From Collimonas humicola (lineage in GTDB: Bacteria > Pseudomonadota > Gammaproteobacteria > Burkholderiales > Burkholderiaceae_D), in NCBI RefSeq assembly GCF_018304945.1, contig NZ_JAGQEE010000001.1, positions 1,178,001 through 1,242,000 of the forward strand: a stretch of 64,000 nt of DNA, given 5' to 3'. Made by a program: the position numbers and the translations under genes. The notes under the pieces were generated by a model. It saw only the letters and a program-made list of their open reading frames with translations, made no database searches and had not been told where the DNA came from. Positions 37,437 through 46,135 of the stretch are shown in pieces; the stretch's first letter is position 1, and each line of letters begins with the position of its first letter.

Positions 37437-38762
37437 ATGGACAGTTACATGCCAATATTGAAGCCATTAATTCTTTCTTCACTTCTTTTCCCCTTAAGCT
37501 TGCTAGCTAATACACCTCAGCTGTCAGCACAAGAAAACCTGATGAGTAATTATCTTGCGGAAAGAAAAAATGAACAGCTTCTTTTTCTTGAAAAACTGGT
37601 CAACATCAATAGCGGCACTCAAAATATCGAGGGAGTAAAAAAAATCGGGGAAATATTGCAAGCTGAATTTGAAGCTTTAGGATTTAAAACACGTTGGGCG
37701 GAACTGCCTGCCGGCATGCAGCGCGCCCCCACTTTGATTGCCGAGCGAAAAGGCAGCGCAGGGAAAAAACTACTGCTGATTGCGCACCTGGATACGGTTT
37801 TCCAAAAAGACAGCCCGTTCCAGAAATTTGAACAAAAAGGAAATATCGCCACCGGCCCCGGTGTAATCGACAACAAAGGAGGCCTCGTTGTCATTCTCTA
37901 CGCATTGAAAGCTTTGCAAGCCGCTCATGCGCTCGATGACGCCAGCATCGCCGTGGCCATGACCGGCGACGAGGAAAACAATGGAAAGCCAACTTCCATT
38001 TCTCGGCAGCCGTTGATTGAGCTCGCCAAGCAAAGCGACATTGCATTGGATTTCGAACCGACTATTCGCAATCACGCCTCCGTTGGCAGAAGAGGAACCG
38101 CGCATTGGCTGATCGAAGCAAAAGGAAACGAAGGCCATTCTTCGATCATTTTCAGCAAAGAGGCTGGCGACGGCGCCATCTTCGAAACGGCGCGCATCCT
38201 CAACCAGATGCGGGAAAAACTGGGCGGCGAGGACGGCTTGACATTCAATCCGGGCATCATTGTCGGCGGCACCAAAACAGACTATGACAAAATCAGCGGT
38301 CGTGGCAATAGTTTTGGCAGGACCAATCTCATCCCGCAAACAGCGCTTGTCAACGGCGACATACGCTATTTGACGGCGGCGCAAAGAGATCTGGCAAAAA
38401 AGAAAATGGAAGCCATCGTCGGCAGCAACCTGCCGGGCACGAGCGCCACCTTTCAGCTGGACGAAGTACTGCCGCCGATGCCAGCCACGGAAAAGAGCCT
38501 GGGCCTGTTCAAGCGCTACAGTCAAATCAGTCAAAAACTGGGTTACGGCGAAATGCAGCTATTGCCCGCCAACCTGCGCGGCGGTGGCGACATCTCGTAT
38601 ATCGCCCCCTATGTCTCGACCAGCCTGGTAGGAATCGGCGCCCATGGCAGCGGCGAGCATTCTCCGCAGGAACATGTAGAAATCGACTCTTTGCTCATGC
38701 AGTCTCAGCGTGCCGCCTTGTTAATGCAGGAACTTGTCCAGCCCCGGGAAAAAATCGACTGA
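37437..38762 (+). CDS. M20 family metallopeptidase, glutamate carboxypeptidase (CPG2)-like
   Basis: Exported zinc peptidase, about 441 residues. Signal peptide: hydrophobic LILSSLLFPLSLLA after a short basic start. The two-zinc site is visible: HLDTV (His and Asp), the bridging Asp in GPGVIDNKGG, the catalytic Glu pair in TGDEENNG, Asp in ALDFEPT and the last His in SGEHSPQEH. CPG2-type enzymes release C-terminal glutamate from folates and peptides, but substrate specificity is not certain. ATG 37437 or 37449 are both plausible. The first 300 bp are A-rich compared with neighbours, hinting at acquisition. Confidence 0.9.
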   Translation: MDSYMPILKPLILSSLLFPLSLLANTPQLSAQENLMSNYLAERKNEQLLFLEKLVNINSGTQNIEGVKKIGEILQAEFEALGFKTRWAELPAGMQRAPTLIAERKGSAGKKLLLIAHLDTVFQKDSPFQKFEQKGNIATGPGVIDNKGGLVVILYALKALQAAHALDDASIAVAMTGDEENNGKPTSISRQPLIELAKQSDIALDFEPTIRNHASVGRRGTAHWLIEAKGNEGHSSIIFSKEAGDGAIFETARILNQMREKLGGEDGLTFNPGIIVGGTKTDYDKISGRGNSFGRTNLIPQTALVNGDIRYLTAAQRDLAKKKMEAIVGSNLPGTSATFQLDEVLPPMPATEKSLGLFKRYSQISQKLGYGEMQLLPANLRGGGDISYIAPYVSTSLVGIGAHGSGEHSPQEHVEIDSLLMQSQRAALLMQELVQPREKID

Positions 38763-38862
38763 CCGGGGCCTGGCTGGCGTCGGCGCGCCGCCGGCTGCGA
38801 CGCCCCCTGTTTTATGATGCCTGGGTTGAAAAAGCTTCATGCCAGGCATCAATTGAATTGCA

Positions 38863-38913
38863 TTGCGGATGCATTCTTTTCATCTAATATAGCGTCACAC
38901 TATAAATATTAGA
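38863..38913 (+). promoter_or_regulatory. Promoter and inverted repeat upstream of the hydroxy-acid dehydrogenase
   Basis: A -35-like TTGCGG (38863-38868) and -10 TAATAT (38885-38890) with 16-bp spacing. The -10 sits in the left arm of an inverted repeat TCTAATAT/ATATTAGA (38883-38890 and 38906-38913, 15-bp spacer), a likely regulator site 16 bp before the start codon. The regulator is unknown. Confidence 0.5.
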
Positions 38914-38928
38914 CTTGCGGAGAACTCC

Positions 38929-40059
38929 ATGCCCGTCATCACCTGCGTTGAAGATTTGCGTCTGCTGGCCAAGAAACGCGTCCCCAAAGCCTTCTACGAC
39001 TACGCCGACAGCGGCTCCTACACCGAGAGCACCTATCGCGCCAACAGCACCGACCTCGCAGCCCTGAAATTGCGCCAGCGGGTCGCCATCAATGTCGACC
39101 AGCGCTCCACCCGCAGCACAATGATCGGCGAAGAGGTCGCCATGCCGGTGGCGATTGCGCCGACCGGGCTGACCGGCATGCAATGGGCCAACGGCGAAAT
39201 GCTGGGCGCCATCGCAGCCGAAAAATTCGGCATTCCGTTCACCCTGTCGACGATGAGCATCTGCTCTATCGAAGACGTCGCCAGCGTGACCACCAAGCCG
39301 TTCTGGTTCCAACTGTATGTGATGCGCGACCGCGGCTTCATCAAATCGCTGATCGAACGCGCCAAGGCCGCCAAATGTTCGGCGCTGGTGCTGACGCTGG
39401 ATCTGCAGATCCTCGGCCAACGCCACAAGGACCTGAAGAACGGCATGTCGGTGCCGCCCAAGATGACCATCGCCAACCTGCTGGATCTCGCCACCAAACC
39501 CGGCTGGGCCCTGCGCGCGCTCAGTGGCCGCAAGTCCTTCGGCAACCTGGCCGGGCACGTCTCCGGCGCCGACGGCATCATGACCCTGAGCAAATGGACT
39601 GCCAGCCAGTTCGATCCGACCCTGTGCTGGGATGATATCGCCTGGATCAAGGAACAATGGGGCGGCAAGCTGATCCTGAAAGGGATCCTGGATGTGGAGG
39701 ACGCCAAGATCGCCGCCACCACCGGCGCCGACGCCATCGTTGTCAGCAATCACGGCGGCCGCCAGCTGGATGGCGCGGTGTCGTCGATTTCAGCCTTGCC
39801 GGCGATCGTCGACGCGGTCGGCGACCAGATCGAAGTCTGGTTCGACGGCGGCATCCGCAGCGGCCAGGATGTCTTGAAAGCAGTTGCGCTGGGCGCCAAG
39901 GGCACCATGATCGGCCGCGCTTTCCTCTACAGCCTCGGCGCCATGGGCGAAGCCGGCGTGACCCGCATGCTGCAGATCCTGCAGCAGGAACTGGATGTCA
40001 GCATGGCGCTGACCGGCACCAAGGATATTAAAGATGTGGGACCGCAGATCCTGAGCTGA
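38929..40059 (+). CDS. FMN-dependent alpha-hydroxy-acid dehydrogenase (LldD-like)
   Basis: Oxidises a 2-hydroxy acid, probably L-lactate, using FMN. 376 residues of the LldD/glycolate oxidase/mandelate dehydrogenase family. Conserved elements: FYDYADSGSYTEST near the N-terminus, PVAIAPTGLTGM, active-site SNHGGRQLDG with the catalytic His and binding Arg, and FDGGIRSGQDVLKA for phosphate binding. GGAG lies upstream of the ATG. Alone on its transcript; L-lactate is the most common substrate in the family, but mandelate or glycolate cannot be excluded. Confidence 0.92.
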   Translation: MPVITCVEDLRLLAKKRVPKAFYDYADSGSYTESTYRANSTDLAALKLRQRVAINVDQRSTRSTMIGEEVAMPVAIAPTGLTGMQWANGEMLGAIAAEKFGIPFTLSTMSICSIEDVASVTTKPFWFQLYVMRDRGFIKSLIERAKAAKCSALVLTLDLQILGQRHKDLKNGMSVPPKMTIANLLDLATKPGWALRALSGRKSFGNLAGHVSGADGIMTLSKWTASQFDPTLCWDDIAWIKEQWGGKLILKGILDVEDAKIAATTGADAIVVSNHGGRQLDGAVSSISALPAIVDAVGDQIEVWFDGGIRSGQDVLKAVALGAKGTMIGRAFLYSLGAMGEAGVTRMLQILQQELDVSMALTGTKDIKDVGPQILS

Positions 40060-40074
40060 CCTGCGGGCTACTCA

Positions 40075-40755
40075 TTAGAGCTTGCCGGCCTTTTTCAGGC
40101 GCTGCGTCAAGCCGTCGGCGATGTCGTCGTGATCGAATTTCTTGGCCAGGTCGATCGCATTCATGCCGACATCGTTTTTCAGGGTGACGTCGGCGCCGCT
40201 GTCGAGCAGCAGCTTGACCGTCTGGATCTTGCCGGCGCGCGCGGCCATCATGATCGGCGTCGTATTGTTAGGCGAGCCGGCGTCTATATAGGCGGAAGCG
40301 TCCAGCAGCATCTGCACGATTTCATCGTTGCCTATCGCCGCCGCGTAATGCAGCGCCGTCCAGCCGGTGTTGTTCGGTTCGGCTTCCTTGTCCAGCAGGG
40401 CCTTCACCGTCGCCACGTCGCCTTTGTAGGCAGCGATCATCAGCGCGGTATCGCCGTTGCGGGCGCGCGCATTCAGGTCGATGCCGCGCGCATTCAGCAA
40501 GACATTGAAAACCTTCTTCGAATCTTCGCGCACAGCCACCATCAGGCCGGTTTCGCCACGCTCTTTCCGCACCAGGTTGGGACTGACGCCGGCAGCCAGC
40601 AAGGCCTTCATGCTGCGCTCGTCGTCCAGTTGGGCCGCCTTGAAAAAGTCGTCGCTGTTGCTGGCCCGGCCGGTCGACGGCAGCCACGCCAACGCCGCCA
40701 GCAGCAACAGCACGGCGGAAAAACAAGAACGACTGCGGGTTTGCAAGTTAAGCAT
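40075..40755 (-). CDS. Exported ankyrin-repeat protein
   Basis: 226 residues: signal peptide (LLLLAALAWLPSTGRAS, cleaved near residue 32) followed by about five ankyrin repeats, with typical GDTALMIAAYKGDVATVKALL and GWTALHYAAAIGNDEIVQMLL units. Ankyrin repeats mediate protein binding, so this is likely a periplasmic adaptor or inhibitor of unknown partner. It starts 8 nt inside the TatD-type nuclease gene and is therefore translationally coupled with it. Confidence 0.9.
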   Translation of the reverse strand: MLNLQTRSRSCFSAVLLLLAALAWLPSTGRASNSDDFFKAAQLDDERSMKALLAAGVSPNLVRKERGETGLMVAVREDSKKVFNVLLNARGIDLNARARNGDTALMIAAYKGDVATVKALLDKEAEPNNTGWTALHYAAAIGNDEIVQMLLDASAYIDAGSPNNTTPIMMAARAGKIQTVKLLLDSGADVTLKNDVGMNAIDLAKKFDHDDIADGLTQRLKKAGKL

Positions 40756-41542
40756 GGGCCTGATCCTTTGCCAGTTTGAACAGATTGAAAAAATTATCGG
40801 TGGTTTGCTGCGCCACCTGGCTCGCCGGCACGCCTTTCAGGTTGGCCAGGAATTCGCCGACATGCATGACCCAGCCCGGCTCGTTCATCTTGCCCCGATG
40901 CGGCACCGGCGCAAGGTAGGGCGAATCGGTTTCAATCAATGTGCTGCTCAAAGGCACGGCCAGCGCCACCGCCTGCAACTCCTTGGCGCTCTTGAAGGTG
41001 ACGATGCCGGAAAAGGAAATATAGAAACCCATCGCGATCGCCGCTTCGGCTACCGCCAGCGACTCGGTAAAGCAATGCATGACGCCGCCGGCGCCGCCGG
41101 CATCGGTGCCGGCGCCCTCTTCCTGCATGATGCGGATGGTGTCTGCCGAGGCGGCGCGGGTATGGATGATGAGCGGCTTGCCGGTGGCGCGCGAGGCGCG
41201 GATATGGCGGCGGAAGCGCTCGCGCTGCCATTCCAGGTCGCCCTGCAGGCGGTAATAGTCGAGGCCGGTTTCACCGATGGCGATGATCTTCGGATGGTCG
41301 GACAGGCGGATCAGGTCGTCGACGCTGGGTTCCGGCGTATCTTCATAATCGGGATGCACGCCGACCGAGGCATAGATATGCGGATAGGTCTCGGCCAGCG
41401 CCAGCACCTGCGGAAAATCCGGCAGATCAACCGATACGCACAGTGCATGGGTCACCTGGTTTTGCGCCATCTTGGCGAGGATTTCCGGCATCCTGGCGGA
41501 CAGTTCCGGAAAATTGATATGGCAGTGGGAATCGATATACAT
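40748..41542 (-). CDS. TatD-family metal-dependent hydrolase (YcfH type)
   Basis: Metal-dependent deoxyribonuclease-type TIM barrel, 264 residues from the ATG at 41542 (MYIDSHCHINFPEL). Metal ligands: His6 and His8, Glu in AIGETGLDYY, His in LIIHTRAA, His in VMHCFTES and Asp in IETDSPYLAP. An ATG at 41581 adds 13 unlikely residues. Lies between rph (81-bp gap) and the ankyrin gene. Confidence 0.94.
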   Translation of the reverse strand: MYIDSHCHINFPELSARMPEILAKMAQNQVTHALCVSVDLPDFPQVLALAETYPHIYASVGVHPDYEDTPEPSVDDLIRLSDHPKIIAIGETGLDYYRLQGDLEWQRERFRRHIRASRATGKPLIIHTRAASADTIRIMQEEGAGTDAGGAGGVMHCFTESLAVAEAAIAMGFYISFSGIVTFKSAKELQAVALAVPLSSTLIETDSPYLAPVPHRGKMNEPGWVMHVGEFLANLKGVPASQVAQQTTDNFFNLFKLAKDQAHA

Positions 41543-41623
41543 GGACAGGATTATATCGCTTGCGGACGCCATCGATGACATGCAGGCATGGGTGGGCGCG
41601 TTTTTGCGTCCACCCTAAGTTAT

Positions 41624-42358
41624 TTATTCAGCCAGGCCCAAAGCTTGTTTCTGCAGCTGGATCAATTCGCTGATGCCGCCTTGCGCCAGGTCAAGCAAGC
41701 TGTTCAGCGTAGGACGGTCGAAGGCGACGCCTTCCGCCGTGCCTTGCACTTCGATGAAATGGCCGGTATCGGCCATCACCACGTTCATGTCGGTATCGCA
41801 GCCGGAATCCTCGACATAGTCCAGGTCCAGCACCGGCGCGCCCTGGTAGACGCCGACCGAAATCGCGGCGACAAAGTGCTTGAGCGGAATCGCCGCAATC
41901 GCTTTATTTTCCAGCAGCCGGGCAAACGCATCGTAAGCGGCGACCATGGCGCCGGTGATGGCAGCAGTACGGGTACCGCCGTCGGCCTGGATGACGTCGC
42001 AGTCCAGGTGCAGGGTGCGCTCGCCAAATGCCTCCAGATCGAAAGCCGCGCGCAAGGAACGTCCGATCAGGCGCTGGATTTCCTGGGTGCGGCCGGACTG
42101 CTTGCCGCGTGCGGCTTCGCGGTCCATGCGAGTATTCGTGGAGCGCGGCAGCATGCCGTATTCCGCGGTCAACCAGCCCTGCCCCTTGCCCTTGAGGAAG
42201 CCGGGAACCTTTTCTTCCAGGCTGGCGGTGCAGATCACTTTGGTGTCGCCGAACTCGACCAGCACAGAACCTTCAGCGTGCTTGGTGTAATTGCGGGTCA
42301 GGCGCACGGAGCGCAAGGCATCGGCGGCGCGTCCGCTAGGACGTGTAATAGTAGACAT
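41624..42358 (-). CDS. rph: Ribonuclease PH
   Basis: Phosphorolytic 3'-5' exoribonuclease trimming tRNA precursors. 244 residues, full length, with [13 protein letters not shown] at the start, [16 protein letters not shown] (phosphate-binding region) and [17 protein letters not shown] containing the catalytic Asp pattern. Follows the phosphatase gene by 8 bp. Kinase-phosphatase-rph order is common in Burkholderiales. Confidence 0.97.
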   Translation of the reverse strand: MSTITRPSGRAADALRSVRLTRNYTKHAEGSVLVEFGDTKVICTASLEEKVPGFLKGKGQGWLTAEYGMLPRSTNTRMDREAARGKQSGRTQEIQRLIGRSLRAAFDLEAFGERTLHLDCDVIQADGGTRTAAITGAMVAAYDAFARLLENKAIAAIPLKHFVAAISVGVYQGAPVLDLDYVEDSGCDTDMNVVMADTGHFIEVQGTAEGVAFDRPTLNSLLDLAQGGISELIQLQKQALGLAE

Positions 42359-42366
42359 GCGCTTCC

Positions 42367-43281
42367 TTAAATATTCTTTTCAATGGCGCCGCGGATTTCC
42401 GCGATCGCCTGTTCAATGTCGGCATCGCTGAAGCCGTCCGGCACATCCACTGCGCCCAGGCGCGGCGCCTGGATGGTGGTGGTCAGGCTGCCGATCGGCA
42501 GCGTGTGCGTGACGATGGAACTGGATGGATCGTCAATATTCGGATCGCTGCCCCAGGCCATTGCCAAAGCGGTAATATTATCGCTGGTTTTACCGGCAAT
42601 CCCAAGCGCATTGTTCACCAGCTCCGGCACCGCGCGGACGATGGTGCTGGTTTGCAGGCGCTGCGCCAGCACATGGTCCGGCAGCATCGACCACAGTCCG
42701 TCGGAGCACAGCAGCATGACGTCGCCGGCCTGCAGGCTGACGCGGCGCGACAGTTCGACGATCGGCATGTTGGTGGCGCCGAGGCAGTTGAACAGCTTGT
42801 TGCGGTCAGGATGGGTGGCGCGCTCCGAGGGATCGGCCTTGCCCTGGGCGATCAGGCTTTCGATGCGCGAGTGATCGCGCGTGCGCGCCAGGATCTGGCC
42901 GTTGCGCATCCAGTACAGGCGTGAATCGCCGCAATGCGCCCAGAATGCGCTGTTGTGCTGGATCAGGCAGGCCACCACCGTGGTGCGCGGCGTTTCCGAC
43001 AGCTTGTGCACTTCGCGGTAGCGATGGATTTCCATGTGCGCGGCATAGAAGCTGTCTTCCAGGAAGCGCTCCGGCTTCTTGATGTACGGCTGGGCATTCT
43101 TCTGGAACAGCGAGCCTATGGTCTGCATCGCGATGTTGGCGGCGATCTCGCCGTGCAGGTGGCCGCCCATGCCATCGGTCAGCAACAGCAGCAAGGCGTC
43201 ACGCGTGAAGCTATAACCCATCCGGTCCTGGTTGACCTTGCGGCCGCCGATATGGCTTTCTTGATATACAGAAAATCGCAT
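42367..43281 (-). CDS. PP2C-family serine/threonine phosphatase
   Basis: Metal-dependent protein phosphatase of about 304 residues. Start at the ATG 43281 ([20 protein letters not shown]). Metal-binding Asp residues are visible: Asp19 in VNQDR, Asp36 in LTDGMGG, later [11 protein letters not shown] and [12 protein letters not shown]. Presumed to reverse phosphorylation by the Ser/Thr kinase encoded 78 bp upstream. C-terminal 50 residues are an unstructured-looking extension beyond the core. Confidence 0.94.
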   Translation of the reverse strand: MRFSVYQESHIGGRKVNQDRMGYSFTRDALLLLLTDGMGGHLHGEIAANIAMQTIGSLFQKNAQPYIKKPERFLEDSFYAAHMEIHRYREVHKLSETPRTTVVACLIQHNSAFWAHCGDSRLYWMRNGQILARTRDHSRIESLIAQGKADPSERATHPDRNKLFNCLGATNMPIVELSRRVSLQAGDVMLLCSDGLWSMLPDHVLAQRLQTSTIVRAVPELVNNALGIAGKTSDNITALAMAWGSDPNIDDPSSSIVTHTLPIGSLTTTIQAPRLGAVDVPDGFSDADIEQAIAEIRGAIEKNI

Positions 43282-43359
43282 GACTTCTCTATGTGGTGTT
43301 CTTACTAACAAAAAGACTAAGACACGGCCGGCACGGGCGCCAAGCACCCGGCCGACGGC

Positions 43360-44376
43360 TTACTGAGTATTTTCCTGGATGGTCGTGTCCGGATTGCTCT
43401 CGGCCTTGCGGCGGAACTGGATATGCGTGAAAAAGACGCTGCGGATCTTGCGCGTCACCATGTCGCGCACGCTCACTTCCTCTTCCTGCACCGGCTCCAT
43501 CAACGCCCGCTGCACCGCGAACACGCTTTGCGGCCGCTGCAGGGGATCGATCATCAGGCACCAGCGCACTACCTGGATCAGCTCCGGCGAATACAGGCCT
43601 TCCAGCTTGCGGAAATGGCCTTCCATCTTGTCGTTGACCTTGCGCTGGTCGACCGGCTGCGGCGGCGCGCCGACCATGCAAGCGAAAATCGAGGCGCCGA
43701 TGCTGTAGATATCGGTCCACGGTCCAAGGTTGCCATTGCGCTCATACAATTCGGCCGGAGCAAAACCCGGCGTATACATCGGATACAGCTTGGGCGAATC
43801 CGAGCGCAGCGTCTGGCGGGCGGCGCCGAAATCGAGCAGGATCGGCGTGCCGTCGGCGCGCAAGTAGATATTGGCTGGCTTCAGGTCCAGGTGCAGCAGC
43901 TTGTGCGTATGCACTTCGCGCAAGCCGTTCATCACGTGACGGAACATCTTGCGGATGAATTTTTCCGACACCAGCGGCTTCTCGCCCTTGTCGCGCCGGC
44001 GCAGGATATGTTCCTGCAGGGAGCGGCCGGACTCGTACGCCATCACCATGTAGACGGTTTCATTGGCGCGGAAGAAATTGATCACGCTCACCACGTTCGG
44101 ATGCGCGATGCGCGCCAGTGCGCGCCCTTCCTCGAAAAAGCATTTCAAGCCGATCCTGAAGGTCGGCAGGTTTTCCGGCGAAATTGCCGGCGCCAGTTCG
44201 CCCCACTGGCGCAAGGCCAGCGAGCTTGGCAGATATTCCTTGATGGCGACTGCGTTGCCATCCTCGTCGTATGCCAGATAGACAATACTGAACCCGCCAG
44301 AAGCAATCTTCTTTACAATGCGGTATCCAGCAATTTTCAGCCCATCAGGCAATGGAGCATTGTTTTGTGCGGCCAT
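43360..44376 (-). CDS. Serine/threonine protein kinase (Hanks type)
   Basis: 338-residue eukaryotic-like kinase with no obvious transmembrane helix, so cytosolic. Gly-loop IASGGFSIVYLAYD, ATP-binding Lys46 (VAIKEYLP), catalytic loop HLDLKPANIYL (HLD in place of HRD, Asp164, Lys166, Asn169) and DFGAAR (182-187). The C-terminal 40 residues are basic and flexible. Forms a kinase-phosphatase pair with the adjacent PP2C gene. Divergent from yicC. Substrates unknown. Confidence 0.94.
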   Translation of the reverse strand: MAAQNNAPLPDGLKIAGYRIVKKIASGGFSIVYLAYDEDGNAVAIKEYLPSSLALRQWGELAPAISPENLPTFRIGLKCFFEEGRALARIAHPNVVSVINFFRANETVYMVMAYESGRSLQEHILRRRDKGEKPLVSEKFIRKMFRHVMNGLREVHTHKLLHLDLKPANIYLRADGTPILLDFGAARQTLRSDSPKLYPMYTPGFAPAELYERNGNLGPWTDIYSIGASIFACMVGAPPQPVDQRKVNDKMEGHFRKLEGLYSPELIQVVRWCLMIDPLQRPQSVFAVQRALMEPVQEEEVSVRDMVTRKIRSVFFTHIQFRRKAESNPDTTIQENTQ

Positions 44377-44471
44377 GCGATCCTACCCTAGTAAATGGTG
44401 TAAGGATTGTCTTGATAAATCGCTGATTTGTAAAGAAAAACCCTTGCAAACCAGAAACAAAGGACAGCATT

Positions 44472-45380
44472 TTGACTATCTGTAGCATGACAGGTTATGC
44501 CGTTGCCAACCGCGAGACGGCTGCAGGCACGATTACCATCGAGATCAAGAGCGTCAATTCGCGTTTTCTCGACCTCCAATTCCGCATCAACGACGACTTG
44601 CGTTCGCTCGAACCGGCGCTGCGCGAGGCCATTATCGGCCGCGTTGCCCGCGGCAAGGTCGAGTGCCGGCTGAGTTTCGGCCGCAAAGCGGCATCCGGCG
44701 CATCGCAAGCCTTGAACATCGAGCTGCTGGCCTCCCTGGCCGACCTCCAAAGCGCGGTGCGCCAGCAATTCATCGAAGCCGCGCCGCTGACAGTCAACGA
44801 ACTGCTGCGCTGGCCTGGCGTCATCGAAGAAGCCGTGATCAGCCAGGACACCCTGCAAGCCGATGTCCAGGCCACCATGAACACCGCGCTGGAAGCATTT
44901 GTCGAATCGCGTGCGCGCGAAGGCGCGGCGCTGCAGGCTACGCTGATCGCCCGCATCGACGCCATGGATGCCATCGTACAGCGGATCACGCCGCTGGTGC
45001 CACAGGTAGTGGCGCAATTCCAGCAAAAAGCCATAGAACGGATGCAGGAAGCGCTCGGCCTGGCGCAACAGGACGCCGGCAATGCCGGCCTGTCGCGCGA
45101 AGAAGCCTTGGACCGCATCCGCCAGGAAGTCACGCTGTACGGCATCCGCATCGATATCGCCGAAGAGCTGTCGCGCCTCGCCGCCCACCTCAATGAAACC
45201 CGCCACATCCTGAAAAAAGGCGGCCAGGTCGGCAAGCGACTGGATTTTATGATGCAAGAACTCAACCGCGAAGCCAACACGGTGGGCTCGAAAGCGGCGA
45301 TCAAGGAGCTGGCCGACGCCTCCATGGAGCTGAAGCTGTTGATCGACCAGATGCGTGAACAGGTGCAAAACCTGGAATAA
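44472..45380 (+). CDS. YicC family endoribonuclease-like protein
   Basis: 302 residues of the YicC family, now linked to RNA degradation. N-terminal ICSMTGYAVANRE, EIKSVNSRFLDLQFRI, RGKVECRLSF, and the C-terminal DUF1732 part KKGGQVGKRLDFMMQELNREANTVGSK are all family signatures. The start is TTG at 44472, supported by AAAGGA seven bases upstream and by E. coli YicC beginning a few residues before SMT; the ATG at 44487 has no such signal. gmk/rpoZ, common neighbours, are not here. Confidence 0.93.
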   Translation: MTICSMTGYAVANRETAAGTITIEIKSVNSRFLDLQFRINDDLRSLEPALREAIIGRVARGKVECRLSFGRKAASGASQALNIELLASLADLQSAVRQQFIEAAPLTVNELLRWPGVIEEAVISQDTLQADVQATMNTALEAFVESRAREGAALQATLIARIDAMDAIVQRITPLVPQVVAQFQQKAIERMQEALGLAQQDAGNAGLSREEALDRIRQEVTLYGIRIDIAEELSRLAAHLNETRHILKKGGQVGKRLDFMMQELNREANTVGSKAAIKELADASMELKLLIDQMREQVQNLE

Positions 45381-45672
45381 AGCAGCCCCGCTGCCTGCCT
45401 TGCCGCTGCAGAAACCGGGTTTCTGCAGCCGTCTCCCCCTCCCGGACATCACACCTCATATTCCCCGCCGGTCTTGCAGGCAAAGATAACTATCAATATC
45501 GCAATGCCAAATACCCTTGCGTAGCATCGGCGGCTCGAACTCATGATAAACACGTTATTCCGCCGCACCCGCTTGCGGAACAAAAGTGCGGGCGATAAAA
45601 AAGCCGCGGCACAGTGCGATCTGCCGCGGCTTTTTTATCTCCTGCCCAGGTCATGGACCCAAGGCGGGCAGA
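45381..45672. terminator. yicC-lprI convergent region with two hairpins
   Basis: 292 bp without a gene. Just after yicC, a perfect 10-bp stem GCTGCAGAAA/TTTCTGCAGC (45405-45414 and 45420-45429) lacks a T-run. At 45597-45636 a perfect 15-bp stem (A6 plus GCCGCGGCA, then TGCCGCGGC plus T6) with a 10-nt loop is a strong bidirectional terminator for yicC and the LprI-like gene. Between them lie smaller inverted repeats such as TTCCGC/GCGGAA; no small RNA can be proven. Confidence 0.85.
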
Positions 45673-46062
45673 TTATTTCTCGACGATGAAATTCTTGAGT
45701 TCCTTCGTGCGTTGCTCCGTGTGGGCGCGCATGCATCCGAGGAATTCGATATCGCGAATGGTCCCGCTTTCGTTGTAGGTGTACACGGCATCGCAATCCT
45801 TCTTGCGGAAACCGACCCAGGCGCGCTGCGCTTCGATCAGCTTTTTCTTGACCTCGCCGTAGCGCACGCCGTCCTGGTCCGGCTTGGTGATCTGCCTGAC
45901 CAGCTGCTGATAGGTTTCGTTCAAGGTTTTTTCATCCTTGTCGAAAGCGGCCTTGGCGCAGGTATTCATTTCGACGGTATTGCTCTGCGACAGACATGGA
46001 TCAACCTGGGCAAACGCTGCCGCAGGCACCACCAGGCAAAATGCCATCAACATCTTACGCAT
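45673..46062 (-). CDS. LprI-like (DUF1311) secreted protein
   Basis: 129 residues from the ATG at 46062, which has AAGGAG seven bases upstream. Signal peptide MRKMLMAFCLVVPAAAFAQ, then a DUF1311/LprI domain with its cysteines (DPCLSQSNTVEMNTCAKAAF, KKDCDAVY, LGCMRAH) and the WVGFRKKDC pattern. Family members include a mycobacterial lysozyme inhibitor; the role here is not established. Located immediately after hom on the same strand (73 bp). Confidence 0.88.
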   Translation of the reverse strand: MRKMLMAFCLVVPAAAFAQVDPCLSQSNTVEMNTCAKAAFDKDEKTLNETYQQLVRQITKPDQDGVRYGEVKKKLIEAQRAWVGFRKKDCDAVYTYNESGTIRDIEFLGCMRAHTEQRTKELKNFIVEK

Positions 46063-46135
46063 ACACTCTCCTTGGAGTCGCTCCGCTCTGCCCGGCGCAG
46101 CGCGGGCCAGCAAGACAGGCGAAGCGGTACATCGA

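Noticed and set aside
45430-45596. Small RNA between yicC and the LprI-like gene
   Set aside because: Several inverted repeats precede a strong terminator, but no promoter stands out and the terminator is explained by the two convergent genes.
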